64,000 nt of DNA from Saccharopolyspora sp. SCSIO 74807 (lineage in GTDB: Bacteria > Actinomycetota > Actinomycetes > Mycobacteriales > Pseudonocardiaceae). The notes beneath the pieces were generated by a model that had not been told where the DNA came from, ran no database searches, and worked only from the letters and a program-made list of their open reading frames with translations. Both the position numbers and the translations under genes were made by a program. The stretch spans positions 1,304,501 to 1,368,500 of the forward strand of contig NZ_CP146100.1 in NCBI RefSeq assembly GCF_037023755.1, in the 5' to 3' direction. This document shows positions 1 to 9,944 of the stretch, one piece after another (the stretch's first letter is position 1; each line of letters begins with the position of its first letter).

Positions 1-773
1 CCGAATACCGCCCGGGCACCCCGTGCTGGGTGGACCTCGGCGTGCCCGACCCCAGCACGACATCCGAGTTCTACGCCGAGCTGTTCGGCTGGACCGTGCA
101 CGACACCGGCGACGAAGGCGGCGGCTACCGGATGTGCCTGCGCCACGGCAAACCCGTCGCGGGCATCGGCCCGCACTCCGGCGGCAGCAGCGGCCCGCGG
201 TCGTGGACCACCTACATCTGCGTCCGCGACGCCGACGCCGCAGCGGAAGCGGTGCGCAGGGCGGCGGGGCAGGTGCAGCTGGAGCCGATGGACGTGCTGG
301 ACGCTGGCCGCATGGCGGTGTTCACCGACCCCTCGGGAGCGGCCATCGCGGCGTGGCAGCCCAACGAGCACATCGGCTCGGCGGTGCTGGACGAACCCGG
401 CGCCCCCTGCTGGCACGAACTCGCCACCCGCGACCCGGAATCCGCGGTGGAGTTCTACTCCGCCGTGTTCGGCTGGGAGGCGGCCAACGAGCAGATCGGC
501 GCGGAGGACTACACCGCCTGGCGGCTGGAGGGGCGCACGATCGCGGGCATGATCCAGATGACCGCGAGCTGGCCCACCGAGCTGCCCGCGCACTGGACGG
601 TCTACTTCACCGTCGCCGACACCGACGCCGCGATCGAGCACCTCGACCGGCTCGGCGGAACCGTGCTCGCGGGCCCCACCGACATCGAGCCGGGCCGGTT
701 CGCCGTGGTGCACGACCCGGCGGGTGGGCTGTTCGGCATCATCGCGATCAACCCCGCGGCCGCGCCGGGTTGA
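1..773 (+). CDS. VOC (glyoxalase-like) family protein, 5' truncated by window
   Basis: The reading frame is open from base 3 to the TGA at 771-773, so the true start lies left of the window. Two tandem vicinal-oxygen-chelate repeats are visible, each with the family signature FY-x3-FGW (FYAELFGW and FYSAVFGW) and a closing D-P-x-G strand. The visible beginning (GTPCWVDLGVPD) is typical of actinobacterial two-domain VOC proteins annotated as glyoxalase or bleomycin-resistance-like. The substrate cannot be told from sequence; dioxygenase, glyoxalase and antibiotic-binding members share this fold. A tRNA gene on the other strand follows. Confidence 0.85.
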   Translation, partial: EYRPGTPCWVDLGVPDPSTTSEFYAELFGWTVHDTGDEGGGYRMCLRHGKPVAGIGPHSGGSSGPRSWTTYICVRDADAAAEAVRRAAGQVQLEPMDVLDAGRMAVFTDPSGAAIAAWQPNEHIGSAVLDEPGAPCWHELATRDPESAVEFYSAVFGWEAANEQIGAEDYTAWRLEGRTIAGMIQMTASWPTELPAHWTVYFTVADTDAAIEHLDRLGGTVLAGPTDIEPGRFAVVHDPAGGLFGIIAINPAAAPG

Positions 774-860
774 CGCCGCGGCTCGCGGCCGGGGGCGATC
801 AATGCCTCGATCGGGTCCTGTCGCCGAAGGGCAGGACGCGCTTAGGCTGCTCGAACCGGG

Positions 861-933
861 AGCCGCTGAGGGGATTCGAACCCCTGACCATCCGCTTACA
901 AGGCGGGCGCTCTGCCTACTGAGCTACAGCGGC
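861..933 (-). tRNA. tRNA-Thr (anticodon UGU)
   Basis: Read on the minus strand, this 73-nt segment folds as a full cloverleaf: acceptor stem GCCGCTG/CAGCGGC, D-stem GCTC/GAGC, anticodon loop CTTGTAA giving anticodon UGU (codon ACA), T-arm AGGGG-TTCGAAT-CCCCT, and discriminator T. The first pair of the anticodon stem is a C-A mismatch. The 3' CCA is not encoded, as is common in actinobacteria. No integrase or partial tRNA duplicate lies beside it, so there is no sign of use as an attachment site here. Confidence 0.95.
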
Positions 934-1140
934 GCACAGCAACCGGCGATGCCGGCGACCACGCGGACACATCGTAATCACCGCACGCCCGCCGCGAGCA
1001 GGCGGTCGCGCAGGACCCTCGCACGCGGGCGCGCGAGGCGAAGTGTCAGGCTCGTGACCGAGGACACCCGAGGTCCGTGCAACAGCAACGGCAACGGCGC
1101 CGATGGGCGAGGTGACGATCAAGGCGAGCCGCCGGGAGCG

Positions 1141-2598
1141 GTGAGCAGGAAGGTGGTTTCAGCGGTGGGAATCACGCAGCGCGCCCGTGGTGTGCTGCGG
1201 CGGCGCGAACCGGCCGAGACGGTCGGGACCCGCAACGCCGTTTACGGGCCGGCACTGCCCGACGAATCGACCGTCCACTTGGTCATGGACCTAGGACTGC
1301 GCATCGGCGAGGTCCAGATGGCCAGCGGTGCGGGCGCCTCCGACGTGACGGCCACGATCATCGGCGTGGTCAGCGCCTACGGTCTGCCGCACTGCGAGGT
1401 CGACGTGATCTACACGTCGATCACGGTTTCCTGCTACCGCGGCACCGAGTCGGTGCCGATCACCTCGCTGCGCGTGGTGCGCAACCGCTCGATCGACTAC
1501 ACCCGCCTCGACGACGTGGAGAAGCTGGTCCGGCGGATCACCGCGGGCGAGATGTCCGCCGCGGAGGCGTACTCGGAGCTGGATCAGATCACCTCCGCGC
1601 CACACCCGTTCCCGCGCTGGGTGGCGACCTTGGCGTGGGCCGGGATGGCGGCTTCGCTGTCGGTGCTGCTCGGCGGTGGCCCGCGGCTGGCCATCGTGGC
1701 CGCCGTGGCGACCGCGCTGGTGGACCGGATCGGGCGGGTGCTGAACAAACGCGCGCTGCCGTTCTTCTTCCAGCAGGCGGTGGGCGGCGCCATCGCCACC
1801 ACCATCGCGTTGCTGTGCTCGTACCGGGAGAGCTTCCTGCCTGCGGAGTCCGGTGCGCTGGCGGTCGCGGCGAGCATCATCGTGCTGCTGTCCGGGATGA
1901 CCGTCGTCGGCTCCATGCAGGACGCGATCACCGGGTACAACGTGACCGCCGCAGGCCGCATCGCGGAGATCGCGCTGATGTCCGCGGGATTGATCGCCGG
2001 CGTGGTGCTGGCCCTCTACACCGGTTCCCAGCTGTTCGGCCAGCTCGCCGGGGACCCCAGGCTCGTGGGCGGGGCGCAGATCGAGTCCAAGGCGCTGATG
2101 ATCCCGGTGCAGACCCTGGCGGGCGCGTCGACCTCGGCGTGCTTCGCGCTGGCCAGCTACGCACCGCCGCGGCCGCTGGTCGTGGCCGGGCTCGGCGGCG
2201 CGGTCGCGGCGGGGGTCTCGGCGACGTTCACCACGCTGCTGTCGCTGGACCCGGTGCTGGCCGGTGCCGTGGCCACCACGGTGGTCGGCGTGATCGGCGG
2301 GGTCATCGCCCGCAGGCTGGAGATCCCGGCGCTGGTGATCGCGGTCTCCGGTGTGGCACCGCTGCTGCCAGGGCTGGCCACCTACCGCGGGCTGTACGAG
2401 GTCGTGGTGTTCGGCGACCCGAACGGCATGTCCACGCTGATGCTGGCGGCGGCCACCGGGCTCGCGCTCGGCGCCGGCGTGGTGCTCGGCGAATACCTGG
2501 CGCAGCCGGTGCGGACGCGGCTGGGCAGGCTGGAGCGCAAGCTGGTCGGGCCGCGGCTGTCCGGACCGCTGCGGCCCACCCGCCGCAGGCTGGAATGA
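1141..2598 (+). CDS. Threonine/serine exporter family protein (ThrE-like)
   Basis: A 485-residue membrane protein of the ThrE family (DUF1212 domain followed by DUF3815). The N-terminal half carries the conserved block LGLRIGEVQMASGAGASDV and the segment covering CEVDVIYTSITVS; the C-terminal half has about ten hydrophobic segments. ThrE of Corynebacterium exports threonine and serine by proton antiport, so an amino-acid export role is inferred. The start is uncertain: GTG 1141 is used here, but GTG 1165 has a better Shine-Dalgarno (AGGAAGG at 1147-1153, 11 nt ahead). It stands alone, with 222 bp before otsA. Confidence 0.85.
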   Translation: MSRKVVSAVGITQRARGVLRRREPAETVGTRNAVYGPALPDESTVHLVMDLGLRIGEVQMASGAGASDVTATIIGVVSAYGLPHCEVDVIYTSITVSCYRGTESVPITSLRVVRNRSIDYTRLDDVEKLVRRITAGEMSAAEAYSELDQITSAPHPFPRWVATLAWAGMAASLSVLLGGGPRLAIVAAVATALVDRIGRVLNKRALPFFFQQAVGGAIATTIALLCSYRESFLPAESGALAVAASIIVLLSGMTVVGSMQDAITGYNVTAAGRIAEIALMSAGLIAGVVLALYTGSQLFGQLAGDPRLVGGAQIESKALMIPVQTLAGASTSACFALASYAPPRPLVVAGLGGAVAAGVSATFTTLLSLDPVLAGAVATTVVGVIGGVIARRLEIPALVIAVSGVAPLLPGLATYRGLYEVVVFGDPNGMSTLMLAAATGLALGAGVVLGEYLAQPVRTRLGRLERKLVGPRLSGPLRPTRRRLE

Positions 2599-2820
2599 GT
2601 TGCGTGACCGAACACTCGCTCTCGGTTGCACCACACGTCCGACGCGCCCATGGGGCTGATTGGTTAGCCTCGCGAGCGGGTAGTGGGTGATCCGGGATCG
2701 GTCCCGCGATGCCAACCGGGCAGCGGGTGACGCCCAGCCCCGAGCCGCTGGAGAGCACCAACGCCGTCGGCGCAGCCCATCCCGCCCGAGACAGCAGAAG
2801 TCTCCCGAGGAGGCACACCG

Positions 2821-4260
2821 GTGACTAGGGGCAGCAACCCCGCCCGAGCGGATTTCGTCGTCGTGGCCAACCGGCTGACCGTGGACCTGGAGCGGCTGGA
2901 AGACGGCACGGAACGCTGGAAGCACAGCCCGGGAGGCCTGGTGACGGCGCTGGAGCCGTTCCTGCGCGCCCGGCGCGGCGCGTGGGTCGGCTGGCCCGGT
3001 GTCGCCGACATCGACGTGGAGCCGTTCGACGACGGGGACCTGCACCTGCACCCGGTGCGGCTGTCCTCGGACGAGTTCCGCGACTACTACGAGGGTTTCT
3101 CGAACGCGACGCTGTGGCCGCTCTACCACGACGTCGTGGTGCCGCCGGTGTTCGACCGCTCCTGGTGGGAGGCGTACCGGCGGGTGAACAGGCGGTTCGC
3201 CGAGGCGGCGGCCGCGGTCAGCGCCGAGGGCGCGACCGTCTGGGTGCAGGACTACCAGCTGCAGCTGGTGCCCGCGATGCTGCGGGAGCTGCGCCCGGAC
3301 CTGCGGATCGGGTTCTTCCTGCACATCCCGTTCCCGCCGGTGGAGCTGTTCATGCAGCTGCCGTGGCGCACCGAGATCGTGCGCGGGCTGCTGGGCGCCG
3401 ACCTCGTCGGGTTCCACCGGCCCGGCGGCGCGCAGAACTTCCTGTGGCTGGCCCGGCGGCTGGCCGGTTTCGAGCCCAGCCGCGGCCAGGTCGGGGTGCG
3501 CTCGCGGCCGGGCGTGGTGCAGGTCGGCGACCGCACGGTGCGGGTCGGGGCGTTCCCGATCTCGATCGCCTCCTCCGAGCTGGACCACATGGCCCGCAGC
3601 AAGGACGTGCAGCAGCGCGCCAAGGAGATCCGGGCCGAGCTGGGCAACCCGCGCAAGATCATGCTCGGGGTGGACCGGCTGGACTACACCAAGGGCATCG
3701 ACGTCCGGCTGCACGCGATGCACGAGATGCTGCAGGAAGGCCGGGTCCGCGCCGAGGACGTGGCCATGATCCAGATCGCCACGCCCAGCCGGGAGCGCGT
3801 CGAGCACTACAAGCAGATGCGCGAAGGCATCGAGCGCGAGGTCGGCCGGATCAACGGCGAGTTCGGCCGGGTCGGCCACCCCGCGGTGCACTACCTGCAC
3901 ACCTCGGTGGACAAGCGGGACCTGGTGGCGTTCTACTGCGCGGCCGACGTCATGGTCGTGACGCCGGTGCGGGACGGCATGAACCTGGTGTGCAAGGAGT
4001 ACGTGGCGTGCCGCAACGATCTCGGCGGTGCGCTCGTGCTCAGCGAGTTCGCCGGCGCGTCCGCGGAACTGACCAGCGCCTACCTGGTCAACCCGCACAA
4101 CCTGGACGGAGTCAAGGAAGCGCTGCTGGCCGCCCTCGACATCGAGCAGGCCGAGGGCCGCCGTAGGATGCGAGCATTGCGTAGGCAGGTGCTCACGCAC
4201 GATGTCGATCGCTGGGCGCGATCGTTCCTCGAAGCGCTGGGTACGACCCTTACGGATTAG
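2821..4260 (+). CDS. otsA: Trehalose-6-phosphate synthase
   Basis: Glycosyltransferase family 20 enzyme, 479 residues, which joins UDP- (or ADP-/GDP-) glucose to glucose-6-phosphate to make trehalose-6-phosphate in the cytosol. Visible family blocks are SPGGLVTAL near residue 40 (donor-phosphate loop), [10 protein letters not shown], the acceptor-site segment [26 protein letters not shown], and the C-terminal [19 protein letters not shown] and [10 protein letters not shown] signatures. The GTG start has a strong Shine-Dalgarno, CGAGGAGG, at 2807-2814. The next gene encodes the phosphatase for its product, so the pair forms the OtsAB pathway. Length is normal for the family. Confidence 0.95.
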   Translation: MTRGSNPARADFVVVANRLTVDLERLEDGTERWKHSPGGLVTALEPFLRARRGAWVGWPGVADIDVEPFDDGDLHLHPVRLSSDEFRDYYEGFSNATLWPLYHDVVVPPVFDRSWWEAYRRVNRRFAEAAAAVSAEGATVWVQDYQLQLVPAMLRELRPDLRIGFFLHIPFPPVELFMQLPWRTEIVRGLLGADLVGFHRPGGAQNFLWLARRLAGFEPSRGQVGVRSRPGVVQVGDRTVRVGAFPISIASSELDHMARSKDVQQRAKEIRAELGNPRKIMLGVDRLDYTKGIDVRLHAMHEMLQEGRVRAEDVAMIQIATPSRERVEHYKQMREGIEREVGRINGEFGRVGHPAVHYLHTSVDKRDLVAFYCAADVMVVTPVRDGMNLVCKEYVACRNDLGGALVLSEFAGASAELTSAYLVNPHNLDGVKEALLAALDIEQAEGRRRMRALRRQVLTHDVDRWARSFLEALGTTLTD

Positions 4261-4417
4261 TGCGCGGTCCCGCATTCGCCGGCACGACCGGGAAGCGGGC
4301 GACGGCACGACCGATCGACCACCGGCAGGCGTGCTGCGGGAACCGGCAGCGGACCCGACTCGCGCGCCGCGGCACCGGATCGATCACGAAGACCCATCCG
4401 AGAAGCCCCAGAGGAGT

Positions 4418-6967
4418 ATGGCGTTGACCGCCGAAGCTCTCCCCGCCGAGCTCCGACGCACTCTCGTGCAGCTCGCGCGCACCCCTCGACTGCTGGTCGC
4501 CTGCGACTACGACGGCACGCTCGCACCGATCGTGGCCGACCCGAACGCGGCCAAACCGCTGCCCGAATCGGTGCACGCCATGCGTTCGCTGGCCGCTCTT
4601 CCCGCGACCACCACCGCGGTGATCTCCGGACGCGCCCTGCGCGACCTCGCCACCCTGTCCCGGCTGCCCGCCGAGGTGCACCTGGTCGGCAGCCACGGCT
4701 CCGAATTCGACGTCGGCTTCGTGCACCAGCTGGACCCGCAGGCCACCGAGCTGCGCACCGCGCTGCAGCGGGCCGCGCAGGAGGTCGTGGTCGGCGAGGA
4801 AGGCGTCACGCTGGAGGCCAAGCCGGCCAGCGTGGCCGTGCACGTGCGCCGCGCCGCGGAAGACGTGGCCGAGCGGGTGCTCGACGCCATCCGCTCCGGC
4901 CCGGCCACCTGGGACGGCGTGCAGGTCACCGAGGGCAAATCGGTGATCGAGCTGGCCGTGGTGCAGACCGACAAGGGCAACGCGCTGGACGCGCTGCGCC
5001 ACCAGGTCGGCGCGACCGCCGCGATCTTCCTCGGCGACGACGTCACCGACGAGAAGGCGTTCGCCCGGCTGCACGGCCCGGACATCGGGCTCAAGGTCGG
5101 CGACGGCGAAACGCTGGCCGGTTTCCGGGTGGCCGACACCACGCAGGTCGCCACCGCGCTGGCGTTCCTGATGGAGGAGCGGCGCACCTGGCTCTACGGC
5201 GAGCAGGCCCCGCCGATCGAGCGGCTGACCATGCTGTCCAACGAGCGCACCGTGGCGCTGCTGACCCCGGACGCCCGGGTGACCTGGATGTGCCACCCCG
5301 GGCCGGATTCGGCGGCGGTGTTCGCCGACCTGCTCGGCGGCCCCGGCGCCGGGCACTTCTCGATCCGCCCGCACGGCGGCGACGGCGCACCGCGCAGCCC
5401 GCTGCCGCTGGGCCAGCGCTACGTGCCGGGCACCATGACCGTCGAGACCCGCTGGTCGCGGCTGCTGGTCACGGACTACCTGGAGCACGGGGTCGACGGG
5501 CACCGCACCGACCTGATCCGGGTGATCAGCGGCGGCAGCACCGCGAGCATCGAGTTCGCCCCGCGCCCCGAGTTCGGCCAGGTGCCGGTGCGGCTGGTGC
5601 AGGAGGCGGGCGGCCTGCGGGTGATGGGCACCTCCGAGCCGATCGTGCTGCACTCGCCCGACGTGCAGTGGGAGATCACCTCGGACGGGATGCACGAATC
5701 GGCGCACGCCGTGGTGGAAGCCTCCGACGCCGAGCCGGTGGTGCTGGAGATGCGCTGCGGCACCGAGGACCTCTCCCCCGCGCAGCTGACCCAGCCGCAG
5801 CGCCGCGCCGCGGCGGACGCCTACTGGTCGGACTGGCTGGAGACGCTCACGCTGCCCGCGGTCGAGCGCGACCTGGTGGGCCGTTCCGCGCTGACGCTGC
5901 GCGGGCTGTGCAACACCGACACCGGCGGCATCATGGCGGCCGCCACGACCTCGCTGCCCGAGGAGATCGGCGGGGTGCGCAACTGGGACTACCGCTACTG
6001 CTGGCTGCGGGACGGCTCGATGACCGCGCAGGCGCTGGTCACGCTCGGCTCCACCGCGGAAGCGGAAGGTTTCCTGAACTGGCTGCACAACGTGCTGGCA
6101 TCGCTGCCGGGCCCGGAGCGGCTGCACCCGCTCTACAGCTTGCAGGGCACCAGCCTCGGCCCGGAGGCCGTGATCGACAGCCTGCCCGGCTACGCCGGAT
6201 CCCGCCCGGTCCGCGTCGGCAACCTCGCCGACCAGCAGGTGCAGCTGGACGTGTTCGGGCCGGTCGTGGAGCTGGTGACGAACCTGGCGGCGGCCACCGG
6301 CGCGCTGCGCGATCAGGACTGGGAACTGGTCAAGGCGATGGCCGAGGCCGTCTCGCACCGCTGGTTCGAGCCGGACCACGGCATCTGGGAGGAACGCGAC
6401 CAGCCGCGGCACCACGTGTACTCGAAGGTGATGTGCTGGGTCACGCTGGACCGCGCGATCAAGCTGGGCGAGCGCTACGACCGCACTCCGGAATCGACGT
6501 GGGGCCCGCTGCGCGACCAGATCTCCCAGGACGTGCTCAAGAACGGCTGGCAGGCGGACGTGCAGGCGTTCACCACCGCCTACGAGGGCTCGGACCTGGA
6601 CGCGGCTTCGCTGCACGTCGGCTTGTCCGGGCTGATCGACCCGGCGGACGAGCGGTTCAGCGCCACGGTCACCGCGATCGAGTCGGAGCTGCGCAGCGGC
6701 TCCACCGTCTACCGGTACCGCCGCGACGACGGACTGCCCGGCGACGAGGGCGGTTTCCACCTCTGCGCGGCGTGGCTGATCGAGGCGTACCTGCTGATCG
6801 GGCGGCGCACCGAGGCCGAGGAGCTGTTCCAGCAGATCGTGGACACCGCAGGGCCGACCGGGCTGCTGGCCGAGGAGTACGACCCGATCGCGGAGCGTTC
6901 GCTGGGCAACCACCCGCAGGCCTACTCGCACCTGGGCTTGATCCGCTGCGCCCAGTTGCTGTCGTAG
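4418..6967 (+). CDS. otsB: Trehalose-6-phosphate phosphatase fused to GH15 hydrolase (trehalase/glucoamylase)
   Basis: An 849-residue two-domain protein. Residues about 1-250 are an HAD phosphatase of the OtsB type: nucleophile motif CDYDGTLAP (Asp30, Asp32), VISGRALRDL, and GDDVTDEKAF near residue 206. Residues about 265-849 are a glycoside hydrolase family 15 domain with RNWDYRYCWLRDGS, a probable catalytic acid Glu in GIWEERDQPRHH (about 658) and catalytic base Glu in GLLAEEYDP (about 818), closing with GNHPQAYSH. Both active sites look intact. Mycobacterial GH15 relatives are trehalases, so one polypeptide may make trehalose and cleave it; glucoamylase-type activity on other alpha-glucans is an alternative. 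Start ATG has GAGGAG at 4411-4416. Confidence 0.92.
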   Translation: MALTAEALPAELRRTLVQLARTPRLLVACDYDGTLAPIVADPNAAKPLPESVHAMRSLAALPATTTAVISGRALRDLATLSRLPAEVHLVGSHGSEFDVGFVHQLDPQATELRTALQRAAQEVVVGEEGVTLEAKPASVAVHVRRAAEDVAERVLDAIRSGPATWDGVQVTEGKSVIELAVVQTDKGNALDALRHQVGATAAIFLGDDVTDEKAFARLHGPDIGLKVGDGETLAGFRVADTTQVATALAFLMEERRTWLYGEQAPPIERLTMLSNERTVALLTPDARVTWMCHPGPDSAAVFADLLGGPGAGHFSIRPHGGDGAPRSPLPLGQRYVPGTMTVETRWSRLLVTDYLEHGVDGHRTDLIRVISGGSTASIEFAPRPEFGQVPVRLVQEAGGLRVMGTSEPIVLHSPDVQWEITSDGMHESAHAVVEASDAEPVVLEMRCGTEDLSPAQLTQPQRRAAADAYWSDWLETLTLPAVERDLVGRSALTLRGLCNTDTGGIMAAATTSLPEEIGGVRNWDYRYCWLRDGSMTAQALVTLGSTAEAEGFLNWLHNVLASLPGPERLHPLYSLQGTSLGPEAVIDSLPGYAGSRPVRVGNLADQQVQLDVFGPVVELVTNLAAATGALRDQDWELVKAMAEAVSHRWFEPDHGIWEERDQPRHHVYSKVMCWVTLDRAIKLGERYDRTPESTWGPLRDQISQDVLKNGWQADVQAFTTAYEGSDLDAASLHVGLSGLIDPADERFSATVTAIESELRSGSTVYRYRRDDGLPGDEGGFHLCAAWLIEAYLLIGRRTEAEELFQQIVDTAGPTGLLAEEYDPIAERSLGNHPQAYSHLGLIRCAQLLS

Positions 6968-7011
6968 CGCTGTGCCGCGGGTCGGGCGGCCGAGCCTGAC
7001 CCGCGCGAACG

Positions 7012-7056
7012 AGCGGGCCGTTCGTCCGGTGCACTGGGCGAGCCGGCCCGCTTTTT
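7012..7056. terminator. Rho-independent terminator between otsB-GH15 and lacI
   Basis: A 9-bp perfect stem, AGCGGGCCG (7012-7020) with CGGCCCGCT (7044-7052), is followed by TTTTT at 7052-7056. It ends the plus-strand trehalose operon and lies between convergent genes. The loop segment shares ACTGGGCGA with the 51-nt dispersed element at 54844-54894, so it may be a divergent relative of that family. Confidence 0.75.
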
Positions 7057-7088
7057 CCTGCGTCGGCCGGTGCCGGCTCAGCGGCTCG

Positions 7089-8189
7089 TCACGGCCCGAA
7101 CCAGCGCTCCTCGGCGGATCGCGGCGGCGCGGCGGTGCTGCCGGTGAGCATCTGCGTCTCCAGCACGACCTCGCGCGGGCGGCCCGGTTCGCTGGTGTCC
7201 AGCAGCAACCGCCCGGCCGCGCGGCCCTTCTCCATCACCGGCTGGCGAATCGTGGTCAGCCCGACCCGCTCGGCGTCCTCGATGCCGTCGAAGCCGGTGA
7301 CCGTGAGGTCTTCCGGCACGCGCAGGCCGCGGCGCTCGGCCTCCTGCATCGCGCCCAGCGCGAGGATGTCCGAGGTGCACACCACCGCGGTGATCTCCGG
7401 GTCCAGCTCCAGCAGTTGCGCCGCCGCGGAGGCACCGGATTCGGTGGAGTGGTCGAAGCGCTCCACCACCGGCACCTTCGACCAGTCCACGCCCGCTTCG
7501 CTGAACCCTTCGGCGAGCGCGGTGAGCCGGGAGCGCTGCACGTGGAAGCTGGCGTTGGCCTGCCGGTGCACCGAGGCGATCCCGTCGTTGCGCCCGCGCG
7601 CGAGCCGCATGCAGCAGACCCCGATGCGCCGGTGCCCGAGGCCGATCAGGTGCTCGGTGAGGACTTTGACGGCGCGTTCGTCGTCCGGCCCGACCCAGTC
7701 GACCTGCTCGACGCGCGGCTGGTCAGCGACCACCACCGGCACCGGCCGTTCCAGCACGGCGGCCAGGTGCGGGTCGTCCTCCGGCACCGAGTACACGACG
7801 AAGCCGTCCACCCCGGCGCGGTGCACCGACGCGACGTCTTCGTGTTCCGGGTTGGCCGGGATCAGCAGCAGCCCCTGCCCGGCGTCCTCGCAGGCCAGCG
7901 CGAGGCCTTCCAGGAAGCGGATCGCCGCGGGGTCGCGGAAGGCGTAGGAGAGGTTCTCGGTGAGCAGCAGTCCGACCGCACCCGCCTTGCGGGTGCGCAG
8001 CGAACGCGCCACCGGGTCCGGCCCGGGGTAGCCCAGCCTGCGCGCGGTGTCCAGCACCCGCTTGCGCAGCTCCGGCGAGAGCTGGTCGGGGCGGTTGTAG
8101 GCATTCGACACCGTGGTCCTGGAAACGCCCAGCTCCGCGGCGAGCGAAGCCAGCGTCGCGGGCCGTCGGGCATTCGTTGACCGAGCCAT
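7089..8189 (-). CDS. LacI-family transcriptional regulator
   Basis: A 366-residue repressor. Residues 11-36 hold the LacI helix-turn-helix (TLASLAAELGVSRTTVSNAYN), and the rest is a periplasmic-binding-protein-like sugar sensor (DEYxV-type blocks GVDGFVVYSVPEDDP, TAVVCTSDILALGAMQ, VTGFDGIEDAE). ATG 8189 is chosen because it places the helix-turn-helix at the N-terminus; a longer frame to 8279 adds residues with no family match. It faces a divergently transcribed sugar ABC ATPase gene across 187 bp that contain several palindromes, the usual layout for a repressor controlling itself and its neighbour. The inducer is unknown; a trehalose or maltose-type sugar is plausible given the neighbours. 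Confidence 0.92.
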   Translation of the reverse strand: MARSTNARRPATLASLAAELGVSRTTVSNAYNRPDQLSPELRKRVLDTARRLGYPGPDPVARSLRTRKAGAVGLLLTENLSYAFRDPAAIRFLEGLALACEDAGQGLLLIPANPEHEDVASVHRAGVDGFVVYSVPEDDPHLAAVLERPVPVVVADQPRVEQVDWVGPDDERAVKVLTEHLIGLGHRRIGVCCMRLARGRNDGIASVHRQANASFHVQRSRLTALAEGFSEAGVDWSKVPVVERFDHSTESGASAAAQLLELDPEITAVVCTSDILALGAMQEAERRGLRVPEDLTVTGFDGIEDAERVGLTTIRQPVMEKGRAAGRLLLDTSEPGRPREVVLETQMLTGSTAAPPRSAEERWFGP

Positions 8190-8274
8190 GGAGGAACGGT
8201 AACGGTTCAGTACTCGGGGGTGAAGCCGCCATGATGCAGATCCCACCGCTGATCGGAAACGATCACTCCTGGTC

Positions 8275-8365
8275 ATCACGTGATCACGCAGTGAACGGGT
8301 GCGCCGGAACCCGTGAACTTAACTTAGTTAAGCGCTAAGTTTGCTTTCACTCGAGCCAGTGAAAG
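8275..8365. promoter_or_regulatory. Divergent lacI/ABC-ATPase control region with four palindromes
   Basis: Four inverted repeats are stacked in 91 bp: ATCACGTGAT (8275-8284); ACGGGT/ACCCGT (8295-8300 and 8309-8314); AACTTAG-N7-CTAAGTT (8321-8327 and 8335-8341), overlapped by TTAAC-TTA-GTTAA (8319-8331); and CTTTCACT-N6-AGTGAAAG (8344-8351 and 8358-8365). The AT-rich TTAAGCGCTAA core at 8328-8338 has the central CG of LacI-family operators. The last repeat contains part of the ABC-ATPase Shine-Dalgarno (AAAGGTG at 8362-8368), so as RNA it could hide the ribosome binding site. Confidence 0.65.
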
Positions 8366-8376
8366 GTGCGTCACAC

Positions 8377-9474
<1,098 letters not shown>

Positions 9475-9520
9475 CGCGCCCGGAGCGGCAGCGATCCGCT
9501 GCCGCGCTGCTCCGCGCAAG

Positions 9521-9720
9521 GTGCACCGAAACGGCGCGACGGAGTCGCGCCACTGGTTGCGAATGGCCGTCGTCGGCGACAGGACGAGAGCCTGCCTGCC
9601 GACGCGCCGGGCCAACTCGATGCCCACCGGGCTCGGGCGCGCGGGAGCACTGCTGCAGCAGGTGGCGCTGCGGCTTGCGCCACGTGAACGTCGCTTCCAG
9701 ATCCGACCAACCGGTCACGA
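9521..9720 (-). pseudogene. Remnant of a DEAD/DEAH-type helicase gene
   Basis: Read on the minus strand, one frame from 9718 gives TGWSDLEATFTWRKPQRHLLQQ. After about 9630 the continuing homology is in another frame: VGIELARRVGRQALVLSPTT followed by AIRNQW. These two pieces match the N-terminal Q-region and the post-Walker-A strand of large actinobacterial superfamily-2 helicases. The Walker A segment (expected PPGAGKT) is missing at the junction near 9625-9640, and nothing follows after about 9525. It is therefore a short, frameshifted, internally deleted relic. It cannot encode a working enzyme. Confidence 0.6.
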
Positions 9721-9824
9721 CACTCCCCGCAGCACGATCACGCGGTATGACCTGCGCAAATCAGTGCACCGGCGGAACGGCTCACAAGCATTCGCGCACT
9801 CCGCGGGTCCGGTCGGGCACCGCG

Positions 9825-9853
9825 AGTGAACACAAATAGTTGTCATGTTCACT
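9825..9853. promoter_or_regulatory. Inverted repeat upstream of znuA
   Basis: An 8-bp perfect dyad, AGTGAACA (9825-9832) and TGTTCACT (9846-9853), surrounds an AT-rich core (caaatagttgtca). It lies about 90 bp ahead of the znuA start in a non-coding stretch. It may be an operator or part of the promoter; the bound protein cannot be named from sequence. Confidence 0.4.
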
Positions 9854-9898
9854 TCGCCCAGCCGATGGTTTTCGCTGGTGCGGCGGCGTAAGCTGCAC

Positions 9899-9917
9899 AT
9901 GACAACGGTTTCCGTTT
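9899..9917. promoter_or_regulatory. Candidate Zur box ahead of znuA
   Basis: The segment ATGACAACGGTTTCCGTTT contains the palindrome AACGG-TTT-CCGTT and resembles actinobacterial zinc-uptake-regulator boxes (TGA-A-rich dyads with a central AACGGTTT-like core) found upstream of znuA genes. It sits 28 bp before the znuA start. The match is partial, and no zur gene is in the window. Confidence 0.35.
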
Positions 9918-9944
9918 GCCTGCCGCCTGCCCGAGGAGTCGCAC

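Noticed and set aside
861-933. tRNA-Thr considered as an integration site for a mobile element
   Set aside because: No integrase, no repeated tRNA 3' end, and the neighbours on both sides look like normal chromosomal genes.
1291-4308. Minus-strand open frame of about 1000 codons opposite the ThrE and otsA genes
   Set aside because: It is antisense to two well-supported genes, His/Arg/Asp-rich from reverse reading of high-GC codons, and has no family motif.
9521-9829. Plus-strand 102-codon frame before znuA
   Set aside because: It is antisense to the helicase relic and shows no coding features of its own.
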